NCBI GenBank assembly: GCA_035571835.1
Contig: DATNBU010000044.1
Location: 62,001-126,000, forward strand
Direction of reading: 5' to 3'
From: Candidatus Limnocylindrales bacterium
Lineage (GTDB): Bacteria > Desulfobacterota > Binatia > UBA1149 > CAITLU01
DNA length: 64,000 nt
Positions 26,655-35,567 of this stretch are shown here, one piece after another (the stretch's first letter is position 1; each line of letters opens with the position of its first letter). The notes under the pieces are model-generated. The model was not told where the DNA came from and did not search any database. It worked only from the letters and a program-made list of their open reading frames with translations. The position numbers and the translations under genes were made by a program.

Positions 26655-27206
26655 TCAGCGCGTAAGCAGCCGCGCTTCGAGCGCGAAGACGTGCGGGTCG
26701 TGGGCTCCGAGCTCGCGAAGCGACTCGGCAAGCCGGCAGACATACTCGGCGTTCGGACCGCTTTCGCCGGCCGCCGCTCGCACCTGTTCGGCGATGGTCG
26801 GTACCGGCGCCGGTCCGAGGAAGTTCGGGTTGGTGCGGTCGGCCATGTAGATCACGCCGGGCACCACCTCGCGCTCGCTCACGAATAGATCGCTCGAGAT
26901 CCTCTGATAGCCGCCGCGCTCGCGGTGATCGAGGTGCGCGAGCACGTCGTCGCGCTCGTGATGCCGCAGGCGAAACGCGACGCCGTGACAGATTGCACGG
27001 ATCGATCGCACCAGCGTGACGACGCGTCCCGGAGCTTCGGGAACGCCGCGGTGGTCGGTCGAGCCCTGCCAGAAGCGCCTTTCCCAGCCTCGAACATACG
27101 CCGGGCGAGCTTCATCGAACGGGAAGTCCTGCTTCCACAAAAGGGAGCCGTACCCGAAAATCCACGTGGACTGCGACACGGAAGACTGCGACACGCGCGG
27201 CATCAT
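26655..27206 (-). CDS. ChaC-like gamma-glutamylcyclotransferase
   Basis: 183 aa. The family start WIFGYGSLLWK forms the substrate loop; RRFWQGSTDHRGVPEAPGRVVTL, GVAFRL and HRERGGYQR, which holds the catalytic Glu region, follow in order, as in ChaC glutathione-specific gamma-glutamylcyclotransferases. It would release 5-oxoproline from glutathione or gamma-glutamyl peptides in the cytoplasm. The start is a double ATG at 27201-27206. The codons just after it contain a 15-bp direct repeat (27169-27195) that gives SVSQSSVSQS, which the family does not need. A GTG or later start is possible. Confidence 0.85.
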   Translation of the reverse strand: MMPRVSQSSVSQSTWIFGYGSLLWKQDFPFDEARPAYVRGWERRFWQGSTDHRGVPEAPGRVVTLVRSIRAICHGVAFRLRHHERDDVLAHLDHRERGGYQRISSDLFVSEREVVPGVIYMADRTNPNFLGPAPVPTIAEQVRAAAGESGPNAEYVCRLAESLRELGAHDPHVFALEARLLTR

Positions 27207-27250
27207 ACCAGTCCGAACAGCGCGAGTCGCGCAGGCGCCCGCCGGAAATT

Positions 27251-28156
27251 TCAGGTTTTTGCGGGCTTCGCGCGGCGCGGCAGCGAATGTTCCCAGTCGG
27301 CAAGCACCGCCCGCAGCGCCGCAATGAACGCGAGCGGCTGATCGAGGATCAGGTGATGATGCGCCTGCGGGATCTCGATCACGGGCGCGTTGCGGTCGAG
27401 CAGCTCGTACATGTACTGGCCAGTCTCGGGCGGCACGAGCGGGCTGAACTCGCCGCGCAGGATCGCCACGCGGCAGTGCGTATCGGCGAGATAGTCGCTC
27501 ATCGGCTTGAGCGACACGCGCTCGAAGACCGCCGGGTCGAACTTCCACGTCCAGCCGTTCTCGATCGGCTTCAGCGAATGGCGCGCGACGTACTCGACGA
27601 TCCACGGGTTCTCGCACGGCTGGAACGGGATCAGGTGGAAATGCGTGATCGCCTCTTCGAGCGTCGGATAGACCTTCGGGTTGCGGAACGCGCGACCCTG
27701 GCGGCCCTCCTGGCTTTCGGGATCGGGGCGCTGCACCGGCGAATCGACGATGACCGCTCCGGCCATGCGATCACCGTAGAGCGACGCAGCGACGATCGTG
27801 ACGAGCCCGCCGAGACTGTGGCCGACGACGATCGGCGGGCCGCTCCTGCCAAGCTCGGCGTGGGTCGCGACCGAAACCGCTTCGAGTGCCCAGATCTCGC
27901 GCGGGTAGAGCTGTCGGCGCCCGCTGTCGCCATGCCCGCTCATGTCGAGCGCGGCCACGCAGTAGTCGCGCGCGAGCAGCGGCGCGAGGAAGCTCCACCA
28001 GCGGGAATGCGCGGCGCCGCCGTGCACGAGCAGCAGCCCGGGCTTGCCGACTTCGCCCCAGCGCAGGTAACGGATCGTGCAGCCTTCGACTTCGACGCTG
28101 CGCTCTTCGGGCGCGGCGGCGATCGAGTCGGTGAACCATTTCGGTGCTTCGGTCAT
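27251..28156 (-). CDS. Alpha/beta hydrolase
   Basis: 301 aa. Alpha/beta-hydrolase fold with LLVHGGAAHSRWW (oxyanion hole), DMSGHGDSGRR, the nucleophile elbow VVGHSLGGLVT, an acid in the ILRGEFSPLV region and the catalytic His in QAHHHLILDQP. A helical cap is inserted after the elbow. Members include esterases, haloalkane dehalogenases and C-C hydrolases; the Ser nucleophile argues against a dehalogenase. The start MTEAPKW at 28156 has a GAG seven bases upstream; another possible start at 28186 has none. The substrate is unknown. Confidence 0.85.
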   Translation of the reverse strand: MTEAPKWFTDSIAAAPEERSVEVEGCTIRYLRWGEVGKPGLLLVHGGAAHSRWWSFLAPLLARDYCVAALDMSGHGDSGRRQLYPREIWALEAVSVATHAELGRSGPPIVVGHSLGGLVTIVAASLYGDRMAGAVIVDSPVQRPDPESQEGRQGRAFRNPKVYPTLEEAITHFHLIPFQPCENPWIVEYVARHSLKPIENGWTWKFDPAVFERVSLKPMSDYLADTHCRVAILRGEFSPLVPPETGQYMYELLDRNAPVIEIPQAHHHLILDQPLAFIAALRAVLADWEHSLPRRAKPAKT

Positions 28157-28366
28157 CTGATTCTCGTGGCGGTCGCGGGCGCACATTCTGGTAGCGGAGC
28201 GCGCGCCCCAAAGCGAAGTAACCGCGAGCTGCTGGCGGCGTCAGTCAAGTCATTGGCGTCCGGGGTCAAGCGGCCAAGGCGACGGCCTCGTAGAGTTCCG
28301 ATCGTGACGTTCGATCTGCGGCGTCGCGCGATGATTCCGGGAAACGGGTCCGGCTCATCGATCGAA

Positions 28367-28384
28367 TCGGCGGCAATCCGCCGA
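28367..28384 (+). other. Small hairpin in leader of HTH-like gene
   Basis: TCGGCGG and CCGCCGA (28367-28373, 28378-28384) form a 7-bp stem with a CAAT tetraloop, 25 bp upstream of the ATG at 28409. It lies in the 252-bp divergent gap and may affect translation or mark a transcription signal. The rest of the gap shows no clear promoter. Confidence 0.3.
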
Positions 28385-28408
28385 GTCTCCGGACGAGGAG
28401 TCAAATTC

Positions 28409-28819
28409 ATGCTGCGTTTTGACGAAACAACAGTCGCAGTGGACAACGCGTCGGACGACAGGACGTCGTCGCCGCAGCACAAGCTGATGCTGGTCGAAGG
28501 CGCGCTGATGACGCTTCGGATAGGCCTGCGGTCGAGGAGCCCGGAGCTGCGTCGTCGCTGCTGCGAGGTCGAGCGCTGGATCTGCAGCCCGGACTCGAAG
28601 TCGCCGTTCTCGCTCGAGAGCGTCTGCACGACGCTTGGCCTCGACCCCGCTTACATCCGTTTTGTCTTGAAGCAGCTCAAACGCCACGCGGTCGGTGAGG
28701 AAGTTCGAAGAGACTGCGGCACAACCTCGCGGCAGCAACATCGCCCATCGCGCCCTGCGGCCTCGAAGGTAGTTCAAATCGCTGGCCGACGGGCCCGTGC
28801 GAGAAGCGGCATCGACTGA
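28409..28819 (+). CDS. Small HTH-like protein (LGLDP-Y-IR family)
   Basis: 136 aa. The central part, about residues 24-92, matches a small-protein pattern common in deltaproteobacterial genomes: a helix LMLVEGALMTLRIGL, then RRRCCEVERWICSPDSKSPFSLESVCTTLGLDPAYIRFVLKQL, which reads as a helix-turn-helix in which the SVCTTLGLDPAYIRFVL part is the DNA-recognition unit. No member is characterised to my knowledge. The basic 40-residue tail looks disordered. GAGGAG lies nine bases before the ATG. A DNA-binding regulatory role is inferred only from the helix-turn-helix. Confidence 0.6.
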   Translation: MLRFDETTVAVDNASDDRTSSPQHKLMLVEGALMTLRIGLRSRSPELRRRCCEVERWICSPDSKSPFSLESVCTTLGLDPAYIRFVLKQLKRHAVGEEVRRDCGTTSRQQHRPSRPAASKVVQIAGRRARARSGID

Positions 28820-28895
28820 AGCGGCCGGCAGCTGAAAGCTGACGTCCGGGTGGTGTGCCGCACCCGGCTGACGCAAACGGACGGCTCTTCTGTTG

Positions 28896-30203
28896 CTATT
28901 CGGCCGCCTCGAGAAACGTCGTCAACGCCCGGATCATCGGCGCCACGTCGGCCGTGCCGAGCATCTCGCGGCACGAATGCATCGACATCATCGGCGTGCC
29001 GACGTCGACCGTGCGGATGCCGACCCGCGCGGCGCTGACCGGGCCGATCGTCGATCCGCAGCCCATGTCGCTGCGCGTGACATACTGCTGGAGCTTCACG
29101 TCCGCGCGGCGACAGACGGATGCGAACATCGCAGCGGTCTCGGCGTCGGTCGCGTACGACTGGCCGGCGTTGAACTTGAGCACCGGGCCGCCGCCGATCA
29201 TCGGCCTGTGCCCGGCCTCATGGCGGTCCGCATAGTTCGGATGCAGCGCGTGCGCCATGTCGGCCGAAACCATGCGTGAGCGCGCAAGCGCGCGGGCCTT
29301 CGCTTCGGAGTCGTTCTTGCCGACTACAGCAGAGATCCGGTCGACGACGTCGAGCAGGAACGGGCCGCCGGCTCCGGTCGCGCTGCGGCTGCCGACCTCC
29401 TCGTGGTCGTGAAGCGCAATCACGCGTGTAAAAGGCGACTTCGCGGTCTTCTGGCTCGCGCGCACGATCGCGGTGATCGCCGAATGCGTCGAGCAGAGGT
29501 TGTCGAGCCGCGCCGAGAACAGGAAGTCGTCCGACGCTCCGCCGATCGCCGCCGTCTGCAGATCATAGAGCATCAGGTCGAAACCGAGGATGTCTTCGGC
29601 GTCGATCGCATCCTCGCCGGTGTTCTCGAATTGTTCGACGATGAGCGCGGCCAGCTCCGGCCCGCTTTCCAGACCCATCAGCGGAGGCAGGTGATTCTGC
29701 TCGTTCAGCTTGAGCCCGTCGCTTCGCAGCTCGCGGAACAGATGGATGGCGAGGTTCGGAATTCGCGCGATCGGGCGCCGGAAGTTGATGAGCACGGTAG
29801 CCGGCTCTTCGCCGGCAGCGACGCTCACGCGGCCCGCAAGGCCGAGATCGCGATCGAGCCACGTGTGCAGCAGCACGCCGCCATACGGCTCGACGGCGAG
29901 CTGGCGGTAGCCGTGCGACCGCACGTCGGCGTGCGGCTTGATGCGCAGGTTCGGCGAGTCGGTGTGCGTACCGATGATACGAAAGCCGGCATCGGCGGGG
30001 TCGGAGCTGCCGATCTCGAATGCGATCAGGCTCCCTCCTCCGCGCTCGACGTAGCAGCGATCGCCTGCGGCAACGTCCCACGAGTCTTCCTCGCGCAGGC
30101 GCCGGAAGCCCGCGGCTTCCAATCGCTGGGCGGCCTCGGCGACCGCGTGGTACGGCGTCGGCGAGTTGTCGAGGAACACCATGAGATCGACGACCTCGGA
30201 CAT
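28896..30203 (-). CDS. M18 family aminopeptidase
   Basis: 435 aa from the ATG at 30203; an in-frame ATG at 30260 has no ribosome-binding site. The M18 dinuclear zinc ligands are visible: GTHTDSPNLRIKP, FSARLDNLCSTHS, ALHDHEEVGSRS and MSMHSCREMLGTAD near the C-terminus. The N-terminal SPTPYHAVAEAAQRLEAAGF is the family start. These enzymes form cytoplasmic dodecamers and remove acidic or neutral N-terminal residues from peptides. The length is typical. It is divergent from the acetyltransferase gene, with a 169-bp shared promoter region. Confidence 0.92.
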   Translation of the reverse strand: MSEVVDLMVFLDNSPTPYHAVAEAAQRLEAAGFRRLREEDSWDVAAGDRCYVERGGGSLIAFEIGSSDPADAGFRIIGTHTDSPNLRIKPHADVRSHGYRQLAVEPYGGVLLHTWLDRDLGLAGRVSVAAGEEPATVLINFRRPIARIPNLAIHLFRELRSDGLKLNEQNHLPPLMGLESGPELAALIVEQFENTGEDAIDAEDILGFDLMLYDLQTAAIGGASDDFLFSARLDNLCSTHSAITAIVRASQKTAKSPFTRVIALHDHEEVGSRSATGAGGPFLLDVVDRISAVVGKNDSEAKARALARSRMVSADMAHALHPNYADRHEAGHRPMIGGGPVLKFNAGQSYATDAETAAMFASVCRRADVKLQQYVTRSDMGCGSTIGPVSAARVGIRTVDVGTPMMSMHSCREMLGTADVAPMIRALTTFLEAAE

Positions 30204-30372
30204 GCGGGAGGTGTCTCCATTGGACGGGGAGCGACCCGGACGGGATGCGTCGGATGACATGCCGGGAAAATAGCCGCGTCGATGGCCGATGGCGAAGCCT
30301 CGGCAGGCGGGCTATCAGTGATCCCTCGGCTCGCGTCATCGGGCGCGGGCGGCGGCTCGCGGCAAGATTACG

Positions 30373-31413
30373 ATGGGACTCAGTATTCGTACATTTCGTT
30401 CGGGCGACCTGGCGGCGGCTTCCGAGCTTCTGGCCGCGGCGCAGCGCCGCGCGCAGGCCGGCTGCCCGTCGGGCCTGCGACTTGGCAGCCGTTACCTCGA
30501 TGCGTCGGCCTGCCGGTCCGCGATCGAGCAGCTCGTTGCTGCGCCGCGTGCGACGTCGGTCGTTGCGGAATCGCACAGCCGCGTGGTCGGATTTCTCTGT
30601 GGTGAGAAGCAGCTGTTCGCACCGGAAGACTTCGCATCGATCTATGCCGAGCCGCGCTCGACCAACGTGCCGCTGCACGGACACGCCGTGGACGCGGAGT
30701 CCGATGTCGAGTCGATTTACGAGGCGATGTACGGCGCACTCGCGACCCGCTGGGTCGCCGACGGGTTTTTCATCCACAACATCGCCGTGAGCGCGCTCGA
30801 CCCTGGTATCGTCGATGCATGGATGCCGCTCGGTTTCGGCCGCAAATCGGTCTGCGCGGTGCGGCCGACGATGCGTCTCGAGAGCGACGCATTTTCGGTC
30901 ACCGGAGTCACGATCGAGGAGATCCGCGGGCGCGACGACGAAGCGCTCGACACGTTTCACCGTCACCTGATGACCTACCAGACCGGCGCTCCGATGTTCT
31001 GGCCGTACACCGGCGAGTCGGACGTGCGCGTGCGAGGCGTGCGCCGCGATGCGCTGCTGAGCGGGCAGGGATTTGCGTACATCGCCCGCAGCCGCAGCGG
31101 CGAAGCGCTGGGCTCGCTGCTGTTCGTGCCGTCGGTCTTTCTGTCGCCGCTGCTGGTCTGCGAAAAGATGATCTACCTCTGGGAAGGATTCGTCGAAGAA
31201 GGTCACCGGTCCGCCGGTGTCGGCTCGATGCTTCTCGACCATGCGATGGTGCGCCTCAACGAACGCGGCATCGAATGGTGTGCGCTGCATTTCGTGTCCG
31301 GCAATCCGCGCGGCGGGCATTTCTGGCCGTCCAAGGGTTTCCGCCCGGTCGAATACGTGCTGCACCGTCACGTGGACGAGCGTGTCGCGTGGGCGAGAGG
31401 TTTCGCGACCTGA
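30373..31413 (+). CDS. Tandem GNAT-type N-acetyltransferase
   Basis: 346 aa. Two GNAT halves are suggested. The N-terminal half runs from IRTFRSGDLAAASELL to VDAWMPLGFGRKSV. The C-terminal half, from about residue 180, has LWEGFVEEGHRSAGVGSMLLDHAMVRLNERGIEW, in which RSAGVGSMLL is the acetyl-CoA pyrophosphate loop, and HFWPSKGFRPVEYVLHR. The N-terminal half lacks a clear Q/RxxGxG/A loop and may be inactive. The substrate is unknown. The stop shares one base with the OYE-family gene start (TGATG), so the two are co-translated. Confidence 0.8.
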   Translation: MGLSIRTFRSGDLAAASELLAAAQRRAQAGCPSGLRLGSRYLDASACRSAIEQLVAAPRATSVVAESHSRVVGFLCGEKQLFAPEDFASIYAEPRSTNVPLHGHAVDAESDVESIYEAMYGALATRWVADGFFIHNIAVSALDPGIVDAWMPLGFGRKSVCAVRPTMRLESDAFSVTGVTIEEIRGRDDEALDTFHRHLMTYQTGAPMFWPYTGESDVRVRGVRRDALLSGQGFAYIARSRSGEALGSLLFVPSVFLSPLLVCEKMIYLWEGFVEEGHRSAGVGSMLLDHAMVRLNERGIEWCALHFVSGNPRGGHFWPSKGFRPVEYVLHRHVDERVAWARGFAT

Positions 31414-32633
31414 TGCAGATCGCAGTCCCGAGCGCCCGCGCCGAAGCGCGGCCGCTTCTCGCAAAAGCGCTCTCGCCGGCGTCGATCGGCGCCCTCGAGC
31501 TTCGCAACCGCATCATCAAGACCGCGACGTACGAAGGCATGACGCCGGGCGGCGCGCCGTCGCCGGATCTGGTGCGGCACCACGTCGAGCTGGCGCGCGG
31601 CGGCGTCGGCATGACGACCGTTGCGTACTGCGCCGTGTCGCCGAACGGTCGCACGTTCGCCGCGCAGATGTGGATGCGCGACGAGATCGTGCCGGCGCTC
31701 GCCGAGCTAGTCTCTGCGGTGCATGCGGAAGGCGCCGCGGTGTCGCTGCAGCTCGGGCACTGTGGATACTTCAGCCGCAACCAGGAGCTGCCGGGTCGGC
31801 GTTCGCTCGGGCCGTCGCGGCTTCTGAACGAGTATGGGCTGCTGTCGGGCATCCCGTTTTCGCGCGCGATGACCGAACAGGATCTTGCGACCACGGCGTC
31901 GGACTTTGCGGAAGCGGCGGCGCGCGCGAAACGCGCCGGGTTCGATGCCGTCGAGGTGCATTTCGGCCATGGCTATCTGCTGAGCCAGTTCCTTTCGCCC
32001 GCGACCAATCGGCGAAGCGATCGCTACGGCGGAAGTCTCGAGAACCGCCTGCGTTTCCCGCTCGAAGTTCTGTCCGCCGTGCGCCGCAGTGTCGGCGACG
32101 GATTTCCGATCATTGCGAAGACCAATTTACGCGACGGCTTCCGCGGCGGGCTCGAGCTCGAAGACGCGGTCGGCGTCTGCCGTGCCCTCGAGAGCGCCGG
32201 CATCGATGCCATCGAGCTGACCGGAGGCTTTACGAGCCGCACGCCGTTCTACCTGTTTCGCGGCAAAGCTCCGCTCAAGGAGATGATCGAGGTCGAGCAC
32301 AGCCGGCTGCACCGCATTGCGCTGCGGATGTTCGGGCGGCGCGCGATCCGCGACTATCCGTTCGAGGAGCTGTTCTTTCTTCCGCTGGCGAAGAAGGTCC
32401 GCGAGAGCGTGAGCGTGCCGCTCGTGCTGCTCGGCGGCTGCCTGTCGACCGAGAACCTCGAGACGGCGATGGCGGGTGGATTCGACTTCGTCGCGATGGG
32501 GCGCGCGCTGATCGCCGATCCCGATCTCGTCGTGCGCATGGCCGATGGACGGGCGGAGCGCTCGCGATGTATCTCGTGCAACCGCTGCGTGGCGGAGATG
32601 GATCGCGGCGGAGTTCGGTGCGTGCTGGGCTGA
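31413..32633 (+). CDS. Old-yellow-enzyme family NADH:flavin oxidoreductase with Fe-S-type Cys motif
   Basis: 406 aa TIM barrel. FMN/substrate signatures: LRNRIIKTATYEGMT, VSLQLGHCG, VEVHFGHGYLLSQFLSPATNRRSDRYGGSLENR, IIAKTNLRDG, PLVLLGGCL and VAMGRALIADPDLV. The C-terminus ends RCISCNRCVAEMDRGGVRC, a Cys cluster close to the 4Fe-4S motif of 2,4-dienoyl-CoA reductase (FadH), but the second Fe-S/FAD domains of FadH are absent. It may reduce enoyl or enone substrates. The start overlaps the GNAT stop. The single-domain length is compatible with plain OYE proteins. Confidence 0.85.
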   Translation: MQIAVPSARAEARPLLAKALSPASIGALELRNRIIKTATYEGMTPGGAPSPDLVRHHVELARGGVGMTTVAYCAVSPNGRTFAAQMWMRDEIVPALAELVSAVHAEGAAVSLQLGHCGYFSRNQELPGRRSLGPSRLLNEYGLLSGIPFSRAMTEQDLATTASDFAEAAARAKRAGFDAVEVHFGHGYLLSQFLSPATNRRSDRYGGSLENRLRFPLEVLSAVRRSVGDGFPIIAKTNLRDGFRGGLELEDAVGVCRALESAGIDAIELTGGFTSRTPFYLFRGKAPLKEMIEVEHSRLHRIALRMFGRRAIRDYPFEELFFLPLAKKVRESVSVPLVLLGGCLSTENLETAMAGGFDFVAMGRALIADPDLVVRMADGRAERSRCISCNRCVAEMDRGGVRCVLG

Positions 32634-32641
32634 TCTGCGTT

Positions 32642-32947
32642 TTACGTCGGCCGTCCCACCGGCGTAAGCGCCGCATCGCCGACCACGGTCGTCCACTCGC
32701 GGTAATGCCAGCGCGTCACCAGGCCGCCGCGAACATACGGATCGGTCTCGGCGAATTTCACGACGACGTCCGGCGATTCGGTCCGGAAATGGAAGACGGC
32801 GCCGTCGACCGGATTGGCGAACGCGCCGGCCAGCACCAACTCACCTCTCGCCTGGGCTTCCCACGCGCGTTCCAGATGCTCGGACCGCAATGGGCCTCGC
32901 CGTTCGAGAACGTCCGCGCAGTATTCGTAGAAGAGCAGGTAGTCCAT
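32642..32947 (-). CDS. YciI-like protein
   Basis: 101 aa. A ferredoxin-like alpha/beta fold typical of YciI: MDYLLFYEYCADVLERRGPLRSEHLERAWEAQARGELVLAGAFANPVDGAVFHF, ending in DPYVRGGLVTRWHYREWTTVVG. The family contains small dimeric enzymes such as muconolactone isomerase relatives, mostly uncharacterised. The two-base gap to the upstream acetyltransferase suggests a shared transcript. It is convergent with the OYE gene, eight bases apart. Confidence 0.82.
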   Translation of the reverse strand: MDYLLFYEYCADVLERRGPLRSEHLERAWEAQARGELVLAGAFANPVDGAVFHFRTESPDVVVKFAETDPYVRGGLVTRWHYREWTTVVGDAALTPVGRPT

Positions 32948-32949
32948 GC

Positions 32950-33459
32950 TTAGCGATCCTTCGTGAAGATGAGTTGCGGGCGCACTCGATACGGGTCGCC
33001 GGCGATTGGAGCAGAAATCTCGCCGACGCGCCGCGCTCCGCAGCGGACGTAGAAATTTTCGGCATTCGGATCAGCGTCCACGACGACGCCGGCGGCATTG
33101 CGATCAAAAGCAGTCGTCAGGGCGTGAGCCAGAAGCGCCCGACCGACGCCGCGATGCATGTACTGCGGCAAAACCCAGAAATGCTCCAGTGACCAGCTCT
33201 CGCCGGTTGACGGCATGAGGGCATAGAACCCCGCGATCTCGCCATTGATGGTCGCCACCTGGACAACCAGTTCGTCAAGTTCGCCAATGGTCAGAGTGAG
33301 ATCGTCGTGCCAGGACTCGATCGTTTCGTCCGGATATCCCCAGTGCGCCTTCGACTCTCGCGCGACCGCGGACAAAGACTCCACCTCGTCGGCGATGGCG
33401 GGACGTATCGTCAGGTTCGCGCTTGCGTGGGCCACACCGTTGCGGTTGTGCGCATGCAT
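32950..33459 (-). CDS. GNAT family N-acetyltransferase
   Basis: 169 aa. LTIRPAIADEVESLSAVARESK at the N-terminus, VQVATINGEIAGFYAL, and the acetyl-CoA loop LPQYMHRGVGRALLAHAL, followed by VVVDADPNAENFYVRCGARRVGE. This is the standard GNAT order. The substrate is unknown. The ATG at 33459 shares a base with the stop of the methyltransferase upstream (TGATG), and the YciI gene follows two bases later, so the three form one minus-strand operon. Confidence 0.87.
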   Translation of the reverse strand: MHAHNRNGVAHASANLTIRPAIADEVESLSAVARESKAHWGYPDETIESWHDDLTLTIGELDELVVQVATINGEIAGFYALMPSTGESWSLEHFWVLPQYMHRGVGRALLAHALTTAFDRNAAGVVVDADPNAENFYVRCGARRVGEISAPIAGDPYRVRPQLIFTKDR

Positions 33460-34283
33460 CAGTTCGGCTTTCGAGCGAGAGCCGCGACGTGAGTGAACGA
33501 CCAGAATGCATCGGGATGAAGCGCCCACGCCCGGAATGCACTGGCCATCTGTTCGAGATCGCTGCGGGTCGCATGACCGTACTCGACGGCGCGCTCGCCC
33601 ATCGGCGACGTCAGCAGGCGCTCGGCGTACGAGTTTCCCCATTCGATGGTTTCCGCAGGCGTCGCGTAGCACCACGTGCTCGCGGTGATCGTCAGGTCGG
33701 CAACGTTCGCGGCGTTGAAAAGCTCGCGCAGCTTGCGTCCCTGCCGCGGCTCGCCGCCGTTTCGAGACCACGTCGCAAGATGAACTTCGATGAAGCGGTC
33801 GATCCACGGATCGGCGGGCCAGTACGCCACCGTTCCCCAGTCGACGTCGCGAACGGCGAGCCAGCCGCCGCTGCGCAGCACACGCAGCATCTCGCGCAGC
33901 GCCGCCGCCGGCTCGCTCAGATGCTGGATGACCTGGTGGGCGAAGACCGCGTCGAATGAAGCATCGGGAAACGGAAGCTCGTAGATGCTTCCGCGCTCGT
34001 ACTGCAGGTTGTCGAGGCCGTGTTCCGCTGCATCCTCGCGCGCTGCGGCGAGCGTCTCGGTCGACAGATCGAGGCCGACCACCTGTCCCGGCGCGAGCCG
34101 CTCCGCGAATCCGCGCGTGATGCTTCCCGGTCCGCAGCCGACGTCGAGCAGCCGCATGCCGGGCGTGAGGTGCGGCAACAGAAACGCACCGGCTTCCTCG
34201 ACCGTTCGCTGGGCATGCTGCCGCACGGTCGCCGGTGCGTGACCGTGCGTGTACTTTTCACGGGTGAGACTGGCGTCGGTCAT
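33459..34283 (-). CDS. Class I SAM-dependent methyltransferase
   Basis: 274 aa. Rossmann-fold methyltransferase: LLDVGCGPGSITRGFAERL (motif I), VVGLDLSTETLAAAR, YERGSIYELPFPDASFDAVFAHQVIQHLSEPAAALREMLRVLRSGGWLAVRD (motifs II-III), like UbiE/COQ5-type enzymes. The C-terminal part is helical and likely binds the substrate, which cannot be deduced. The start MTDASLTREKY at 34283 is preferred over an in-frame ATG at 34307. It is the first gene of an operon with GNAT and YciI genes. Confidence 0.88.
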   Translation of the reverse strand: MTDASLTREKYTHGHAPATVRQHAQRTVEEAGAFLLPHLTPGMRLLDVGCGPGSITRGFAERLAPGQVVGLDLSTETLAAAREDAAEHGLDNLQYERGSIYELPFPDASFDAVFAHQVIQHLSEPAAALREMLRVLRSGGWLAVRDVDWGTVAYWPADPWIDRFIEVHLATWSRNGGEPRQGRKLRELFNAANVADLTITASTWCYATPAETIEWGNSYAERLLTSPMGERAVEYGHATRSDLEQMASAFRAWALHPDAFWSFTHVAALARKPN

Positions 34284-34333
34284 CTTTCTCAGGATCCTCT
34301 TCCACACCGGTCTACTCGGTGAAGGACATGTCC

Positions 34334-34765
34334 CTACTCCGGTTTCACCGCCGATTCACGAACGACGCGCTCGCAGCCAGCCGCCAGGACCCAGCCTGAG
34401 AGTCCGTACGACGAAGTGATCGAGAAGGCTTTGGTCCCGCCGCTGGTGAGCTTGGCGACTAGCGTGACGAGGTTGCCCGCATACTCGATGGGTGGCCACG
34501 CGAAGTGCCATGAGTCTTCGAAAAGGACCGCATTTTCACGAAGGAGTCGTTCCAGGGAGACTTCCTCGACGTCGAACAGGATGTTGCCCTTCAGGACATG
34601 CTCGAAGAAGTGAGCACAGACCTCACGGAAAACCACATCCGTGAACTCGTGAGGCATCTTGTCCCGAAACGCCGTATGCAGCACGAGTCGCCGCGCTTCG
34701 CAGTCGACGACATATGCGTAGACGTGGTTGTCGTGCACTGATGGCTCGTGTTGCATCTCGTCCAT
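34334..34765 (-). CDS. Hypothetical protein, 143 aa
   Basis: I do not recognise this protein. From the ATG at 34765 it has a VYAYVVDCEARRLVLHTAFRD strand pair, FTDVVFREVCAHFFEHVLKGNILFDVEEV and a mid-region LFEDSWHFAWPPIEYAG; the pattern is of a soluble alpha/beta protein, somewhat like small immunity-type proteins, but that is a guess. Acidic and basic residues are balanced and no signal peptide is seen. The next gene upstream ends 44 bp away on the same strand. The G+C is a little lower than its left neighbours. Confidence 0.55.
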   Translation of the reverse strand: MDEMQHEPSVHDNHVYAYVVDCEARRLVLHTAFRDKMPHEFTDVVFREVCAHFFEHVLKGNILFDVEEVSLERLLRENAVLFEDSWHFAWPPIEYAGNLVTLVAKLTSGGTKAFSITSSYGLSGWVLAAGCERVVRESAVKPE

Positions 34766-34809
34766 GGAAACCGCTCGAAGAACGGAATCGGCGGTCTGGT
34801 GATCGCGGA

Positions 34810-35232
34810 TTACGGCTCCGGGACGCATGCCTTGTCGCACGACCAGTCGGGATCGACGCCGCAGACGTCGCCATCGTCGCAGTCCGTATCGTGCAGGCAT
34901 GCGTAGTGGACGCTGCAGCTGAGAGGTTCGTGCGAGACGGCGGCGCGCAGGATCAGCAGCGCGTCACTCGAGGTAAGGTTGCGGTCGCTGCCGGGATCGC
35001 AGTTGCAGTTGTGAACGCACGGCGAGCTCAGGCCGACGGCGCCTCTCAGCGCCGCGAATGCATCGGAGGAAGTCACAATTCCGTTGCTATTCGCGTCGCC
35101 ACACGGAAAGAAAGCGGCCGTCGCGCTCTGCGGCGATAGGACGGCGAACAGTGCGAAAAGCGACGATGCGAGTCGGTGTAACCGGACTCCGGTGCGATTG
35201 CGGCCAGGCGCGGCCTCTGGGCTTGTCGACAT
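34810..35232 (-). CDS. Secreted Cys-rich protein with two dockerin-type repeats
   Basis: 140 aa from the ATG at 35232, preceded by GAGGAGGACAG. A signal peptide covers about residues 17-40 (LASSLFALFAVLSPQSATAA). Residues 43-95 contain two EF-hand-like dockerin units: CGDANSNGIVTSSDAFAALRGAVG and CDPGSDRNLTSSDALLILRAAV. The remaining 45 residues are Cys-rich with a CDDGDVCGVDPDWSC stretch. Dockerins normally bind cohesin modules on cellulosomes; no cohesin is in the window, and repeats of this kind are common in secreted proteins of deltaproteobacterial genomes as Ca-dependent units. Its role is unknown. Confidence 0.65.
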   Translation of the reverse strand: MSTSPEAAPGRNRTGVRLHRLASSLFALFAVLSPQSATAAFFPCGDANSNGIVTSSDAFAALRGAVGLSSPCVHNCNCDPGSDRNLTSSDALLILRAAVSHEPLSCSVHYACLHDTDCDDGDVCGVDPDWSCDKACVPEP

Positions 35233-35567
35233 CGGACTGTCCTCCTCGACGCGCGAGCGTGAGGACGGGTTTCTAACTCGGGCCGGCTCGGTTTGTCCAC
35301 TCAAGATCGGATCGACGACGTTGGAAGCACCTGCGGATTCGCTGGGGCCGCTAACTGTACCTTGGCGGTGCGGGAGGCGTATGCCTACGGCGGCGACGTG
35401 CTCGAGGAGCTCACCGCCGGTGACAATCCCGGAGCACCGGACGAATGCTACGAAGGCTGTGTCAGTAACAACGCGAGATGCGGCATAGTCACATTACTGT
35501 AGTCAGTTAGCGCATTGGAAAAACGTATTCCCGCACATTAATAGCTGTCTGCGGAAGTAGCTTGCCC
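35233..35567. other. Intergenic region at left edge of low-G+C island
   Basis: 335 bp. The left two thirds are G+C-rich and contain a plus-strand open frame at 35293-35502 (69 codons from a TTG, with CGFAGAANCTL and NPGAPDECYEGC); it has no ribosome-binding site and may be a gene remnant at the island edge. From about 35480 the sequence becomes A+T-richer (AGTCAGTTAGCGCATTGG, TTAATAGC) up to the stop of the NACHT gene. No attachment-site repeat was found. Confidence 0.4.

Noticed and set aside
35293-35502. 69-codon plus-strand frame as a gene
   Set aside because: TTG start without ribosome-binding site and no recognised family; kept only as a possible remnant in the intergenic entry.
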